The translations under genes and the position numbers were made by a program. A DNA stretch of 64,000 nucleotides, taken from the NCBI GenBank assembly GCA_002221725.1, contig NJFT01000085.1, forward strand, positions 90,131 through 154,130, written 5' to 3'. Position 1 is the first letter of the stretch, and every line of letters starts with the position of its first letter. Positions 33,702 to 46,882 of the stretch are shown in pieces. The stretch is from Scedosporium boydii (lineage: Eukaryota; Ascomycota; Sordariomycetes; Microascales; Microascaceae). Under the pieces are notes generated by a model. The model did no database searches. It was not told the DNA's origin and was given only the letters and a program-made list of their open reading frames with translations.

Positions 33702-36427
33702 TTACCACACCCACCTCCTCCTCTGCCTCAACCCCGAGTCCAACATGGGCAACCACGGACTCTTCGGCGCATACGCCCTCCAAGCATTACAATTCGGCAC
33801 CATCTGATTCAAATGCATCAACTGCGGGATATCGCTCTTCCTCTCCAAGAACTGCATCCCGAACCCCTGACTCACATGCCACCCGATGTGACAATGCAAC
33901 AGCCAAGCCCCGGGGTTATCTGTGTAAAAGGCAATGACCATCCATCCGCTCCCGGGCATCTGCTCGACGTCCCTCCTCGGCGGGTTATCGAACTTGAGCT
34001 GCGAAAAGTGCTGGTCGCGATCGAACCGACCTTCCCCTTTACCCAGGACGAGGAAGTCGTGGCCGTGCAGGTGGATGGGGTGCGGCAGAATAAAGTTGTT
34101 CTGGATGATCCAGTACGTCCAGACGTCGGCGTGTGGGATCTCGATGATGTTGTGCTTGGGCTTCCACGCGTTGTCGCTCTCGTAGATGTATTCGAGGATG
34201 GGATGGTCCCATTCGATCTCGATGTCCACGTCGTTGATTTCCCATCGGAACACCTTGCCGCGGAAGTCGACAACGGGCTGCTCGAGATCGACGCGGAGCT
34301 CGCCGGGGTCGAAGTCGTTGGGGTCGAGATGCCTCTCGAGGTAAGGCACGAGGTTCTTCTCGTTCTCGCACGCGGCTGCGAAGGACACGCCCTGGTCCGT
34401 CGGCAGCGCGTCGTCGTCGGCACCTTCGTATGAGAAAATGGCCGCAGGGAAGGGATTCTGCGTTCGGCCGCAGTTGTTGCGCGCTTCCATCGTCACGTTG
34501 AACCAGTAGTTGTCGACGGGCTGGTTCGCCTCGATGATGACGTCGTACCGCTGACCGACGGCTAGGAAGATCCTATCACGGACGGTAGGCTCCGTGACGA
34601 CTAGGTCCGCTTGGATAATCTTCATCGTGTGGCCCACGAGGCTGACGGTGATGGAATTGTCCACGCTCGTGTTGATGAGACGGAGCCGGTGAGTCTTGCC
34701 CGGCGTCAGCTTGATGCGGTCGTACGCGCCTTTGGACGGGTCCGCGTGGTGGACATTCTTTCCGCGGAAGAGAATGTTCTGGCTGTCTGGCGGGCCAGAG
34801 ATCTCGGCTGCTCGTCCGAGGTTGTCGGCCGTGTCGTGATAGTAGTCGTTGATGATGTCTACAAGTTTTCTGTCGCGTTAGATAGGCAACATCCTCTAGA
34901 GTAATAAGCTGATTCTGGACACTTTGGAGGTTTCTCAACTTACATGGGCCGAGATCGATATCGTAATTTTCCACTGCAGGGCCATTTACAATCATCGCTC
35001 CGAAAACACCATTGCCATATTGTCCAGAGTAATGGCTGTGCCACCTGTTTCCCGCGAGCCTGGATTAGCTTCACTTGAAATGGACCACTGCACCATCTTT
35101 CCTTCCATTGGAAAATTACTTGAAAAAATAATAGGAACTCAACTTACCAAGAGTTTCCGTATTGAACCACATGGAACGAGTACGTCTTGCTCGCGCCCGG
35201 TGGAATGGGACATTCCGTCACTCCGTTTGCTCCATCTTGGTCACTCTCTCCAATCTGCCTGATTCCGTGCCAATGGATCGAGGTACTGCGGGAGAAGAGA
35301 AAAGAAAAACGAACAATGTTAGCTTTTTAGCCGCCAAAGGGACCACCCACAAATCCCCCGATTCTCGACAAAACAAGGCCGGACTCTGCGCCCAGCAGTG
35401 CACTGAAAGGAAGGGAAACTGCAACCAACACACGGCTTGGGTTGAAATTGAGAAGACTGCAAACCAGAAGACAAGATAACAACACCGACAAGAACAGAGG
35501 TAGGCGAATGGCTGGTCGTGAGAAAGCGTGAGCGAGAATAGAAACCAACTTACCCGTTGTCTTGCAACATATTATGCACATTGACGACGATGTAGTCACC
35601 CCAATCTAAATTTGTCGTAAAATCTTCAGAAATCCGTTTCCCAAGATAGGCAACACGGGTCGGGATACAAGGCCCCCCGTTTCCCCAATCCCAGTGTTTG
35701 CCTGCATTGTTGGGGTCTCATATATTGCCCACATTAAGCCGGAGGGTGGAGGGCGGAAAGCGGGTTGGGATAAGAGCAGGGTCTGGAAATGACAGAAAGG
35801 CCCCTTACCAGCTACAATTGTTGGTCCGGGATATTGTCCTGAGGGGATTTAGAGTTAGCCTAATGAGGTTCCGTGATCCCCAAGCCCAGGCCCAAAGAGA
35901 AGGAAAGCAAGCAAGGTCCAAAACCCGTCCAATCGATTATGGGCCTTTCAGGTTCCAAAACGCGGATGGAAGTAGACAGGATCAGAGACACGAGGCGCGT
36001 GTCGGCGTGTCTCCAAACTTACCATTAACAAGCATGGCATGCTTCTGCACGCCGTCGGGGCCGATCCAATCGGTCTCATTAGTGATATAGAAATCATAAA
36101 CCCTATTATTCTACCAAAATGAAAGTAAAGAACACGTTAGCGACCCTTAGGTACGCCCTTCAGTGCCAAGAAAATGGGATCATGGGGATTCAAACTTACA
36201 AACGCCGGAGGAGGGTCAATCTCATTCTCCTTGTCAATCGTCCAGTTGTTCTTCCAGCACCGCCTATTGGTAGGGCCGTGCTCGCCACATGGCTTGCCGC
36301 CAGGGGTGATCGTCTGCCTGGGTTCAAGCGGTTCTACCCTGGCACTGTCGGGGAGGGGCTCGGCGAAGACGCTGGCTCCCAGGGCCAGGCCGGAGAGGAC
36401 GGCCTTGAAGAGGCTCCGGGTATGCAT
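33702..36427 (-). CDS. Secreted laccase (multicopper oxidase), seven exons
   Basis: Exons are 36427-36200, 36110-36023, 35838-35809, 35701-35554, 35285-35148, 35044-34944 and 34858-33702. Phase closes at every junction and gives 629 residues. A signal peptide (MHTRSLFKAVLSGLALGAS...) is followed by three cupredoxin domains. Copper ligands are in place: HWH (169-171), HSH (213-215), HPIHLHGH (504-511) and HCHIGWH (566-572). The residue ten after the T1 Cys567 is Phe577, where most ascomycete laccases have Leu. The C-terminus is DSGL plus eight residues (RQRRRWVW), the ascomycete tail that is cut after DSGL on maturation. It oxidises phenols with reduction of oxygen to water outside the cell. 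Exon 3 is only 30 nt. The nearest neighbour downstream is convergent and unrelated. Confidence 0.93.
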
Positions 36428-39400
36428 TGGGAGTCGAACCGAAGGACAAGATGGGGAGGAACGAAAGGAAAAATGAAAAGAGAAATGGCAAGAAACGAGA
36501 GGACCTCAGTCTGAGGAGAATGAGTATTCGGAGAGAACGGCCTGGATTTTGGGGGCCATCAAGAGGCAAGCGAGTGAGGGTGGAAGAGGAGGGCTCAACT
36601 TAAATATCCAAAAGGAGTTCATGAACAATATATCCAATATAAACCCGTACATTCTTTACGTACGGATGGAAGAGGGAAAAAAATATTATACTAGCAATAC
36701 GGGAAGGATAACAGCCTTCTGGGCGAGGTGTGTAGTGTATACGTGCCTTGACCTCATGTAAAATCTTCCAGCCCGGTTCATGTCCCGGGTATGGAGAGTA
36801 TGGAGAGGGGCGATGCTCGGCGAGACGGCGTAAGTCTTATTTCCTCTTCCCGTCTTTCTCACTCTTTCTTTCGCTTCTTCAACACTGAAATTAAAAGATC
36901 GACTGCTATTTCCCGCATGTGGAAGGATCTCCACGGTAAAGAACTCGTTAGTATCGATCGATCCACCAGACGCGGGAGGACGCTCCGTAGACTTGGCAGC
37001 AGCAGGAACAACACATAGCTATAAGAACAAGAAATGCGTGTAGATCGTCCATTCGGATTACGCGGGATGTAAGATCCCTCAGGAGGTAAACCCTTGCAAG
37101 AGAGAAGTATATATGTAAAAGTTACAATTTGGATAAGCTGAGGCGGGAGGGAAGAAGAATAGTAGATTACTACCGAGTCCTATTATTTGCCAGCTTGTCC
37201 CTGGAAGATCCCTCGGGGCCGAACAAGAGCGTGGGAAACGCGCCGCATCAACAGGCAAAGCGAACGAAAAACCCGACAACACGACGGGATCAAGCAAGGG
37301 AAGTGTTCACGATTAGGAACTTTAGAGTAATCAAAGGTTCACATATCCCTGCGTCCTTGAAATTGTTCTGCTTCCAAGACGGCCCAGAAACACGTTGGAG
37401 CCGTACTGTCGGCCGCCGGTCGGGAATACTGGCCAGTCTTCTTCAAGATCGACGAACACCGTCAAGCTTCGTCAAAGCTTGGCACTTCTCTCCCGGTGCC
37501 ACACCTTTCTCTCGCAGCCGCGCATATGCAATGCATATCCTGAATTTTCGCGACGTGGCTGAGCTCGTCGATCGTATCATATTCTTCTCGATTATATTGC
37601 GATACAGTCAGCCAAGATGGTGAGGGTCGTCCTTGTTACTTCCCCGTCTGAGTAATTCAGGGTGATGTAGCAGTCAGGGCAGAAATCTTGAGCTTCTCAC
37701 TGAAGCTCATTCCAGAACGACTGCCAGCAAGAGGTCGACAGCGAGAGTGGCATGGCGACGTCCTAAGCACCGAGGCCAAATTCCTCAAACACCTACAAGT
37801 CAACCGCGCTCGTCACTTCCTTCAGAGGGCCCAGTAATGTAGACCTTGCCTCGGTCATGCGTCATCTCATACAAACCCGAGATTAGTTCTATGCCACGAA
37901 GATGCCCGGCCTCTGGCACTTCTGGAAGGCTCAGCCGCTTTAGACGCATCCGACATTGCATCCAGCCGAAATGAATAACGTATGTGCATCGCCCTCAACA
38001 ACGAGCCCTAGAGTCCAGAAGGATCTGTTTCTGCACAGGAAATTACAATGATCAATCCGGACTTCCAACTGGGTATTGACAGTTCATGCTCGTGGCTTTT
38101 GAGGCAGGGCAAACTTGGGATCACCAGCCCAGAAGCTCGGGCAACGATGAAAGGCCTCTGCCTCTATCCACTGCATACTTTTGAAGACCATGCCATGACA
38201 TTGAAATAAGGTGAAGCTGGAGAGAGGGGCGATGTAACCACAAGGTTACCTTGACGCGGGACCGAGCGACGGCGACGAACGCTCACTCGCGTAGAGGCCA
38301 GCCAGGATCCAGGGTTGACGTATGTCGACCCTCAATCAAGTATGGATCAGCAGGGAAATAAGCGGACCATTCCTTAGTATGGATGGTAGATGGGGCCATG
38401 TAAGTCAGTCACAGGTCCGAGTTTTCATCCTACCAGAGCCGAAGCTCGAGTAAGAATCAATGCAATGTCTTGTCTTGTTGCTAGATTTACTTTCTCTTAT
38501 TCTCATGGACTTAGGAACCGCTGGTGTCCGATCCAAAGCCCGGGAATAAGAAAAATTGCGACGCCCAAAGACGAGCTTATCTTGAAGTCTCAACTTTCAG
38601 TAAGGAGGTGTGGCGCCAAGTTAGAAATTCCCGACATAGTGGTGGGTTGGGGTCCTATCGAGCCCACAAAAAGCTCATGGTTCAGTCGAAAATGCCGTGC
38701 CTGCAGGTAAGAGAGAGTTAGTATCAAGCCCAAACCGGGCTGCAGCATTACGCCTTGCAGACCATGATAGGTGACGGAGGGCTTCATCATGTTCGCGCGG
38801 AAAGCATACGAAGTGTAATCATCAGCTCGGGATAGGTTGAAGCTGAGCTTCAACAATGCAGTGTCTCGAGTTGGCACGAACATAGCCCGGATTAGCCCCC
38901 CGATGCGTGGCCGGCACCGTCGGCACGGTCATCGCTAGTATGGATACTGAGATTTATGCCTGTGGGTTAACATGCAGGACGGGGAAACCTATTTTTAGAG
39001 GACGTTGGGTTCAAGATTGAAATTGCATGATCTCGTAGCCAAGGGGGCCATTTCATCTAGGAATACTCGGTCCCGGAGAGGCCTGGGAAAGTGAAGGGAC
39101 CAGACCGCTATCACAGAGATCCGTGAGCTGAGGCCTTCTCAGGCTGGCGAGCATGGACAATGACCGATCAATCATCCTCTCCCGATTTCGTGTCAATTTA
39201 GCCATCACAATCCCTTCCCTGCCTGCATGATAACCCGACCGTCCACCTAATCGTACCAGGCAAAGGCAGCCACGAGAAGCGATACAAGGTCATGAACCCG
39301 ATCAACGTGGGGATTGCGATCAAGGATTGGTGCCGAGCTTCAACCACCCTATGCGACGCAATTGAAAGTGGTAAAATTCGCAGTGAGGACCAGTTTTCGT

Positions 39401-41194
39401 TGCAGTATTCCCTGATACTCGTCCCTGTCTGCCCACAATATGTCGGAGCGAGAAGCGGAGCGACGATTTATCCCACAGGCTCGGATACGAACTAGAGGTG
39501 GCCCGAACTATAAGGATAGATGCCAATAACATTGCGGGTAATGCTTGTCGAGGGAGACACGGGCCGGCAGAATTCGAGGTGGCATGGCCAGGCCCTACCA
39601 AAGGCATAGTGGTCATCGAATCGGGGTCGCGAGATATCCGGAGATGGTGAACTAAAGCGAATAATATGGGACGGGTACCTTGAAATGGATAAAAATAGCT
39701 TCCTCAAGACTAACCTCCACGTGATCCTAGACGGAACGGAGCCAAGTGCGATAAGATCAGCTAATAGATGAAGTCGTCAGGGCCAGGGATATGTGCGGCC
39801 CCGAATGAGAAACACTTCGCCGAAACGTCCGCATACAGCAAGAGTTTGGCCATGTTCGGAAAAAGACGAAAAATGAATACTCTGGGAACACTGCCGTCTT
39901 GTTCGCTGTTGGGGGTAAGACCTCTAGTGCCAAGTTGAAGTAACAGGACTAATATCTCAAGCTACTCAGCTTACTTCCTCACTACTGACCTCCCTTCCTC
40001 GTCGATTCGGTTATTTCGCGTTATGCCCAGCCACCTCGACATATGAACCGGGATATTGGTCGGTCAAACCTTCTGCAGACGGCCACCAACCCTAGCGGAT
40101 GAACCAGACCGCCGATGGAGGCAAGCTCTCTAACCGAGCTAGACTGAACAGCCCCTCCAAGAACGAAGGAATGAAAAGGGAGTGGGAGGGTATAAGTGAT
40201 TGATGCTTTGATTCTGCGGCCGGCTTTGGCTTTGTGCCTACCGCAGCTGCTCTTCGAATTATCCAGGCGACGCTCCTACTGCAGACCGTTGCCAAGCTGG
40301 TACATATGTCGCAATTATGAGCAAGCCCGAATCAATCATGTCCAAGGACGAATGTGCGGGTGTGCTAGCTAGTACCGGAATAGCAAGTCCCCACAGCAGG
40401 GGATCAATAGCCAGCCCGGTTTTGACTTGGAGCTTCCCCGAGCTTCATGTAAGCTCCAAAGCTGCCTATCATTGAGGTCAATAAGGTAGAGCTCCAATTT
40501 CGAGAACATCAGTCGGAACACTCCACGACAATCTATGAGCTATCGGGGATTTACCGACAAGACTATAACTTCTTTGCCTCGAAGAAGCATTTCTCTAGGA
40601 TCCATTGAGCTTTTCTGATCGGGACTGTTCTGGACTCCGATAGCCACTGGTATCATGGAGGCTTCTTCGGGGAAGGAAATCCGACTCATACGATCCAGTT
40701 TGATTGCTTTCTTCGATCGGCCAGGGCCAGTCGTGGGAGACCCGGCCTACGTAAGTACAGCATCTCCGGCTTAGAGCTAGCAGCCAGCCCCTAGTTTCAG
40801 GTCCATACTTCAAGCAGTCCGATCGATGCTCCCGCGGCTGGAAGTCAAGGAATATCTTGCGTCTCGGTCTGAGAGAGTGTCCAGGAGCCGTTGATCAATC
40901 TCGAAGAAGCAGGCACCAGTGTCTCCGATTTTGGAAGCAAAAAGAGCTTCTGGAATCTGCCCAGTACCGTGAGTATTGGGGAACCGCCTAGGCTTGAACT
41001 CGGACGGGAAGCATCGGGAGATCCAGCATTCCGTCGAAGAACCAGTGGGCGTTGGCTGTCGAGTCGAAGAGGGGAATCGAGCATAATCTAACAATGGAGT
41101 CGGGTGTTAGCTTAGAAACTCTCTCTCAGAAGGCGGCACTCCAAAACTGAGAGTCCGCAGATGCGAAATTCAAAGGTGACCAGGACGCCCTCGG

Positions 41195-41692
41195 TCATCG
41201 TGGATCGTCCCTTCTTTTGGGGTGAGGGGGAGCGCAGGCAGCCCAAGCAAGCTCGGTATGCTCCTGCCTCAGCTGGATGAATCGAGACCCATGTGATTTT
41301 ACTATGAGTCGAGAGTTCAATGTTACCCGCTGTGAGAAGGTACCGAGTACATTGCTCACCGAGAATACAATTGCATGGAAGATCACCATGGATGGCAGGA
41401 GCTCCAAAGGATTATACTCCCTCAGCCAGCCACTCCTGCTATTTGGAGTAGAACGTACCTTCGTAGACCCAGAATTAAAGGCTACCAAGTTGCATGTGAG
41501 AAGATGGCGACCCCAATTGACATGAGCAACTGAGACTTGAACAATGGAAGGAGCACCCAGTCCTCGGCTTACATATGGGCTTCGACTGAGAGAAGCGGCT
41601 CCATCCCAGAGCAACCCCAAAATCTCCTCCATTGCTGCATCACAAGGTGGGAAAGATAATAGAACGAATGCCATTGACAAATTTACAATCAT
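41195..41692 (-). CDS. Orphan 165-codon frame with a possible signal peptide
   Basis: A continuous minus frame begins MIVNLSMAFVLLSFPPCDA, which resembles a secretion signal, and continues to a TGA at 41195 without introns. The rest is not strongly hydrophobic and has few cysteines. It has no recognised domain. The ATG lies in otherwise featureless DNA, so it may be a small secreted protein, a relic or a chance frame. Confidence 0.25.
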   Translation of the reverse strand: MIVNLSMAFVLLSFPPCDAAMEEILGLLWDGAASLSRSPYVSRGLGAPSIVQVSVAHVNWGRHLLTCNLVAFNSGSTKVRSTPNSRSGWLREYNPLELLPSMVIFHAIVFSVSNVLGTFSQRVTLNSRLIVKSHGSRFIQLRQEHTELAWAACAPPHPKRRDDPR

Positions 41693-43383
41693 CTAGCGAC
41701 TCGCCAGGCATCAGCCCGTCGAAAAATGCCGAACAGGTATCCTCATCCCCATGCCTCCCCCACGTTAATCGAGCGAGGATAGATCCTACCTGACAATGCC
41801 TTCAATTCTCGCAAGCCTCCTTCGCCGCCAGATGCGGGCTAATGCGTACAATATTGACCTTTTTTCTGGCAATAGGAAATTCAGTCCAACAACAAGACCC
41901 AACCTCTGTCAATGCCATTACCCGGTTCAGCATCCCCATTTATCTCGTCGACGACTACTTCACTCAGATCAGGTTGGCATTCTCCCATGCCAACTGCTCG
42001 CCCACGATATCGAGAAGAATAGACTGAATCCCTTTTAGGACGACGAATATGACGATTTCGTGGTGGTTCCACGGGTGTCGAGCGGCACAATGAGGTACAC
42101 TGACACCTACATGCAGCCAGTTCATTTAAACGGGCCACGGATTTGCACATTCGCCGACGGCAATGATGAAGATAACTCGTTTGGTTGGCTGGATACATCC
42201 ACCGCATTCATCCTCGTCCGACATATACTCCCATTCCCAATTCCGCTTTCCCAAGCGAACGCCGATACACGACAGTGTTATCACCAGCACCTCGGTTGAC
42301 CCCTCCTCCAATCCACATGCTATCCTGGTGCTCGCTACCGTCCCGCCCTCCCGGTCCCTCGCCGTATTCGTCTTTTGTTCATAATGTCCAGACGTTAGCT
42401 GGCCTTAAACTTCTTTTTCCTTTGCCGTATATTGCCAGGTTCGTCAGCCATGATTTCGCAGCTGCCCAGGGCGAGGTGCCCGACCCTCCAGTTCAAGCAC
42501 GACCTTACCGAGCCACCTGATCCAGGCAAACCCTAGCTCTCTGCAACGGCGACAGCTTGCCTTGGGCGAGCAACATACGAGGATCGCAAGTCGCGGCCCT
42601 CCTCACCCCCTTCGGCAGTGCAAAGTCCGCAGGCAGCTGCCGCCTCCCCAATATACATCTGCTTATTCTTCTTTGACCAAGACGTAGTGTCGTCCCGACG
42701 TCGCCTAAGGCCCGTCTCTTGATCACAGTTCCTGGTATTGCCGTCTCAACCCGTTTTAGACTCTTACCCTCTTAGCCACACCCGACTCTCTTGGGGAGCC
42801 GGGACGAAATCCGAACGCGGGTCGATTCCTCGCCGAGATGACTTCATGCCTCTAGATAAGTGGTGGCAGTTTTGTCCTCGGCTTTTATCCACTTTTCTCG
42901 CTCGCTTCTGAGCGCAGGAAAGAAAACTCCGAGCCGTGGCCATCGCCGTGGTAATATCCCTATGATGCCTCCCGCTACATCAAGATCGTCTTCTATAACA
43001 TCCTGCGAAGCCGCCCACGACTTTATTCTACCTCAATAGTCATGTCATCAAACCCGCTTCCCTGCCCTGCCTCAGCAGCCGGAGTAATGTTGCTTGAGTC
43101 AGAAGGCCACGCCATTTCTTGCCCGGCTCTTCATGGTGTTTGGTTCACCTGGGGCTTGCATTTCCGCTAGCTAAGCGGCTGGCTAAAGGCATGGGATGGC
43201 AGACCTATATGTGGGAGCTCGCTTAGGACCTGAACTATCCGTGATACCAAGCCGTACTTCGTATGCGAACCTTACATTGCAAAGATTAACTGCATACATT
43301 CGTCAGCAGAAAAATGCCCGATTAACTGGCGTACACTGGGAATAGGCAGAATTATCCCCCACCACCGGCTTCTTCGCACGCCC

Positions 43384-43409
43384 ACCCACACCACACCACA
43401 CCACACCCA
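43384..43409 (+). repeat. Short CCACA/CACAC microsatellite
   Basis: Several tandem units of CCACA-type sequence lie in the gene-poor stretch. It has no evident function. Confidence 0.6.
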
Positions 43410-44978
43410 TCACGAACCTATGCATGCACCACTCCATGAGATTCCTCCCTCTCATCTGCAATCAAGTGTTGCCTCTCCTCGAATCAATATACCATTTCCA
43501 CCATGGCATATGGAATACCCCTTTACCCCTGAACCAAGGGTGTCCGTGTTTCCCACCTCTATCTCCCCGTCGCATTATGTTGGGTGGCCCGTGGCGGATA
43601 CAATGGCCTCGCTACAGTTAATGGACAGCGAGACCAGGAAAGCTCGATGCTTGTATGCTTTGAGCACTCCTAGCGGGGACGTCTCAGAGTCGAGTAAATA
43701 TCACACAGCTCGAAACAACTGAGCAGTTCAATTTTAGCTACCGCTCGTTCATCAATGACATCTATTTCGAGAAACAGGTCCTGTAGTAACCAAGAGTACC
43801 CCATTTCTTGGACACGGAAAGCAGGGCAATATCCATGGACAACGGTGAATGCCCTCGCGGCCTCCAGCCAGCTCGGTAGTAGAGCTCAAGCGACCTACGC
43901 ATTTAGAAGCCCGATTCATACCCAACTACCTTATTCTCGTCCGCGTCCCGAATTTGCATTACTACATTGTCCAGGAATCGTGCGGCAATAACAGGCTTCC
44001 CTTGGGGCAATCCCCGGACATGTCGGGCCCATGACCGAGTCGTGCAGGAACGATCTTGTCAAGTCCATTCTCCCTCGGTGATACAATTTTGCTTTAGATT
44101 TTCTACGCTGGCACCACGCACAAGTGAAGCTGTCGGTACCTCGTGGCAGATGCGTCGGAATTGTGTGGGAGCAGTTACCCACCTTGTGTTGCCCACGTCC
44201 TGGTCGCTCGGAGCATCAAGCTCTACTCTAAATTGAAATATTCCAGCTGGCTGGATACGAAATCCCTGTCGGTTACTCTCTTTTCTTCAAATTCGTGCCG
44301 CTTGCCTTGGTGTTCTTTTTTAGGGAAGTAACTAAGCTTCCCGCCTTGTCCTGGCCAACCTTCTTGGTTCCTGGTAACCGTCTCAACACAGGCTGAATTG
44401 CAAGGCAATATTGTCCCGCGGGCATGCTAATATGGCTCTTTTGACTTGCCCCAAACATCACCTGGTCTCTGGAGAGATCAAGTCCGTGAAAAAGAAAAAA
44501 AAATCGGAAACGACATCCCACTTGCCACTAGGAAAACACGCACGCTCGTCCATATTGATGATGCTATTCCTGGCTATAGCCTCGATATTACCCAATATCC
44601 AACATATTTTGCTCAAGCTATCTTTATTTTCCCGGTCACTCTTTTCGTTTTTTGACTATCAAGATCGAAAACCTCACGCCCCCTCCTCTTCGTGATAGTT
44701 CGTTCCCACCATGAGGCGATATGGCGACTGCTCTAGGAGTTATAATAATGACCCCGGCCCAACCGATACCCTCGATCCCCTCCTCATAATGAAGACTTTC
44801 CTCCTTCGGAATCTTGTCCTAGTCGTTCACTAAGAAGACTGTTTTAATCATCATCCCCTTGTAAACTCTTCCTCCATTCGCTCGTTTTCGTTGTTTTCTT
44901 TCTCATTGTTCCACTATCTTTGGATCTTTCTTTACCCTAATCGAAACGAACGCGACGACTGGAGAAAAGCAGATCATA

Positions 44979-46882
44979 ATGGCAACTTCTTTGAGATCGT
45001 TTGCGGTGCTATTCGCACTCCTGGCCGTCCGGGTCATGGCGGACTGTGTCAGTTATGGCATTGACTATGCCAACGGAGGTCAATACTACATCGACGCGGG
45101 CTCGAACCAGTACTTTAGCTTTGTCTCCGTCTTCCAGGGTATGTAGCCTTTGTGTGCGCACTCCGATATCCGATGCCTGCGGGTAGCCTGCGCCAAGCTT
45201 GAGAGCTCCCCGAGGAGAACCTGTGTTTGACTGATTGGCGTACAGGCTGTCAGCAAGAGGCCATCAACCCCGTCCTCGTGGACCCATTGGACAACTACTA
45301 TTCCTGCTCTACAATCAGCACTCAGCCCGATGGCCAGCAGGTTACTTCCACTTGGTAAGCGCGCCCCTGGAATAGGAAGTTCTCCGGATATCAGCTCGAG
45401 CTTGATGGGCCTGGCCAATTCGGACGAAATGCAAGGGTATGCTTTAAACGGGCATACAGCCAAAGGCCTGGGCCAGCAGACGACATAACTGAGCTGGAGG
45501 AAGCGTTTATGTGTCGGACATGATCACTAATATGACTAACTGGGCAGTGGTATCCCCTTCTCTGCCATGCGGTCCGGTAACTGGAAGATTATTATCTCCG
45601 GCGACCAGGTCAACGTGCAGCGGACGATTAGCTTGACCGTCGGCCTCCCCGAAACCTCTACTGTCACGGTATGGAATTCCCTTGAGCCAACAATTTGCTC
45701 ATAGCTTTGGGACGCTTTCTCTTCTTATTCTCATGGCCATTATTCATTAACACATTACTAGGCCACCCCCACCATCGTACTTGGAATCACCAGCACCCCC
45801 AGGGCAGTTACTGTCCACACCACCGTCGACCAGACGATGACCCTCATTCTTGTGCCCTCGACCGTAACTGCTCCGTGCGGCGCCGGGCAGACCCAGACCG
45901 TCACCGACTACCAGAGGGTACCGACTGTCGTTGTTGAGGAGACTGTCACTCGCACGGAGACCAACGGACAGGTCACCAGCTACTGGCAGACGACCGAGAC
46001 CACTCAGGCTAGATGCCACTACCCCACCAGTATGTTTTGCCCGTGTTTAGTTCCATGTACAAGTACACCTGCCGGCCGCTCGAGGCCGTCTTCGTGATTC
46101 GTACCACTGACATTTCCTTTCTTCTTGCTGCAGAGAAGCGAGATCTCGAGGGGCGCGAAGAAGCCGCCGTCGCTGCGCAGACCGTCACTTACACGCAGAC
46201 GACCTTCACCGTCACACAGACTGTCGTCACCACCATTCCTCCGAAGACCACCACCGAGCTGGCATTCAGGACACTCACTACCACCGTGTAAGTTGCAGAC
46301 ACCCTACACGTTTTTAACACCCCCGGAGGATTTACTAACACGGATTGTTTTTTTCCTAGCCAACCCCCTCCCACTACGGTCTGCCAGGGAGGTGGCGGCC
46401 AGAACGCCGTCATTACCGTCAACCCCAACCGTCCTGCTGTCACGCAGACGAACCTTGTCTATACGACGATTCGCTCTTCGGGTACTGTCTGGGTCGGGTA
46501 TGTATTATTTAGTGCTCTTTTTATCTTATTTTTGACTGCTCTTGTTGCATTTTCCTCCCACTGCATTGCCTTGGCCACTGCAGTTTCTCGTTCGGCCGCC
46601 AAGCCGGACCAAGCCGGGGCCCCATTGGTTTCTTGCCATTGGCCCGGTTCGCGACTTTTCGGCGGTGGTGCCGGCCACGATGCGGCCGATTCCTCGTTCA
46701 GCGCCTGCGCTCGAATCCCACATTTCATTTCGTTTTTAATCTACTCACTGCATAACCCTTTCCGCTATCTCAACTCGACCTGCTAACTCTACTTCCTCCT
46801 CAGACAAACTGCATACACCACCATCAGCAACTCCGCCAGCGCGACCCAATGCTGGAGGGCCGGCGGCTGGTATGGTGCTTAA
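44979..46882 (+). CDS. Secreted Thr-rich, Cys-containing fungal surface-type protein, seven exons
   Basis: Exons are 44979-45138, 45246-45354, 45548-45668, 45762-46029, 46134-46287, 46360-46497 and 46804-46882. Phases close to give 342 residues. A signal peptide (MATSLRSFAVLFALLAVRVMA) leads to an N-terminal domain of about 110 residues (DCVSYGIDYANGGQYYID, QQEAINPVLVDPLDNYYSC, RSGNWKIIISGDQ) with four cysteines. This domain recurs in secreted proteins of filamentous ascomycetes. Then comes a Thr/Val-rich region with repeated TQTxT and TETxT blocks, suited to O-mannosylation, and four more cysteines. A KKR site near residue 184 could be cut by Kex2. The end (GGWYGA) has no GPI-like hydrophobic tail, so secretion or wall retention rather than GPI anchoring is likely. 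The function is unknown. Confidence 0.85.

Larger units (their letters stand above)
36428..44978. other. Gene-poor stretch of 8.5 kb
   Basis: It starts with the laccase promoter and ends with the promoter of the secreted Thr-rich gene. Coding-like but unsupported pieces occur at 37129-37623 (plus), 38590-38883 (minus; KLSFNLSRADDYTSYAFRAN), 39292-39495 (plus; IAIKDWCRASTTLCDAIESG) and 41195-41692 (minus, listed separately). No transposon hallmark, terminal repeat or RNA gene was recognised. Confidence 0.4.

Noticed and set aside
33663..34433. 256-codon plus-strand frame
   Set aside because: It lies opposite laccase exon 7, whose copper motifs identify the true strand.
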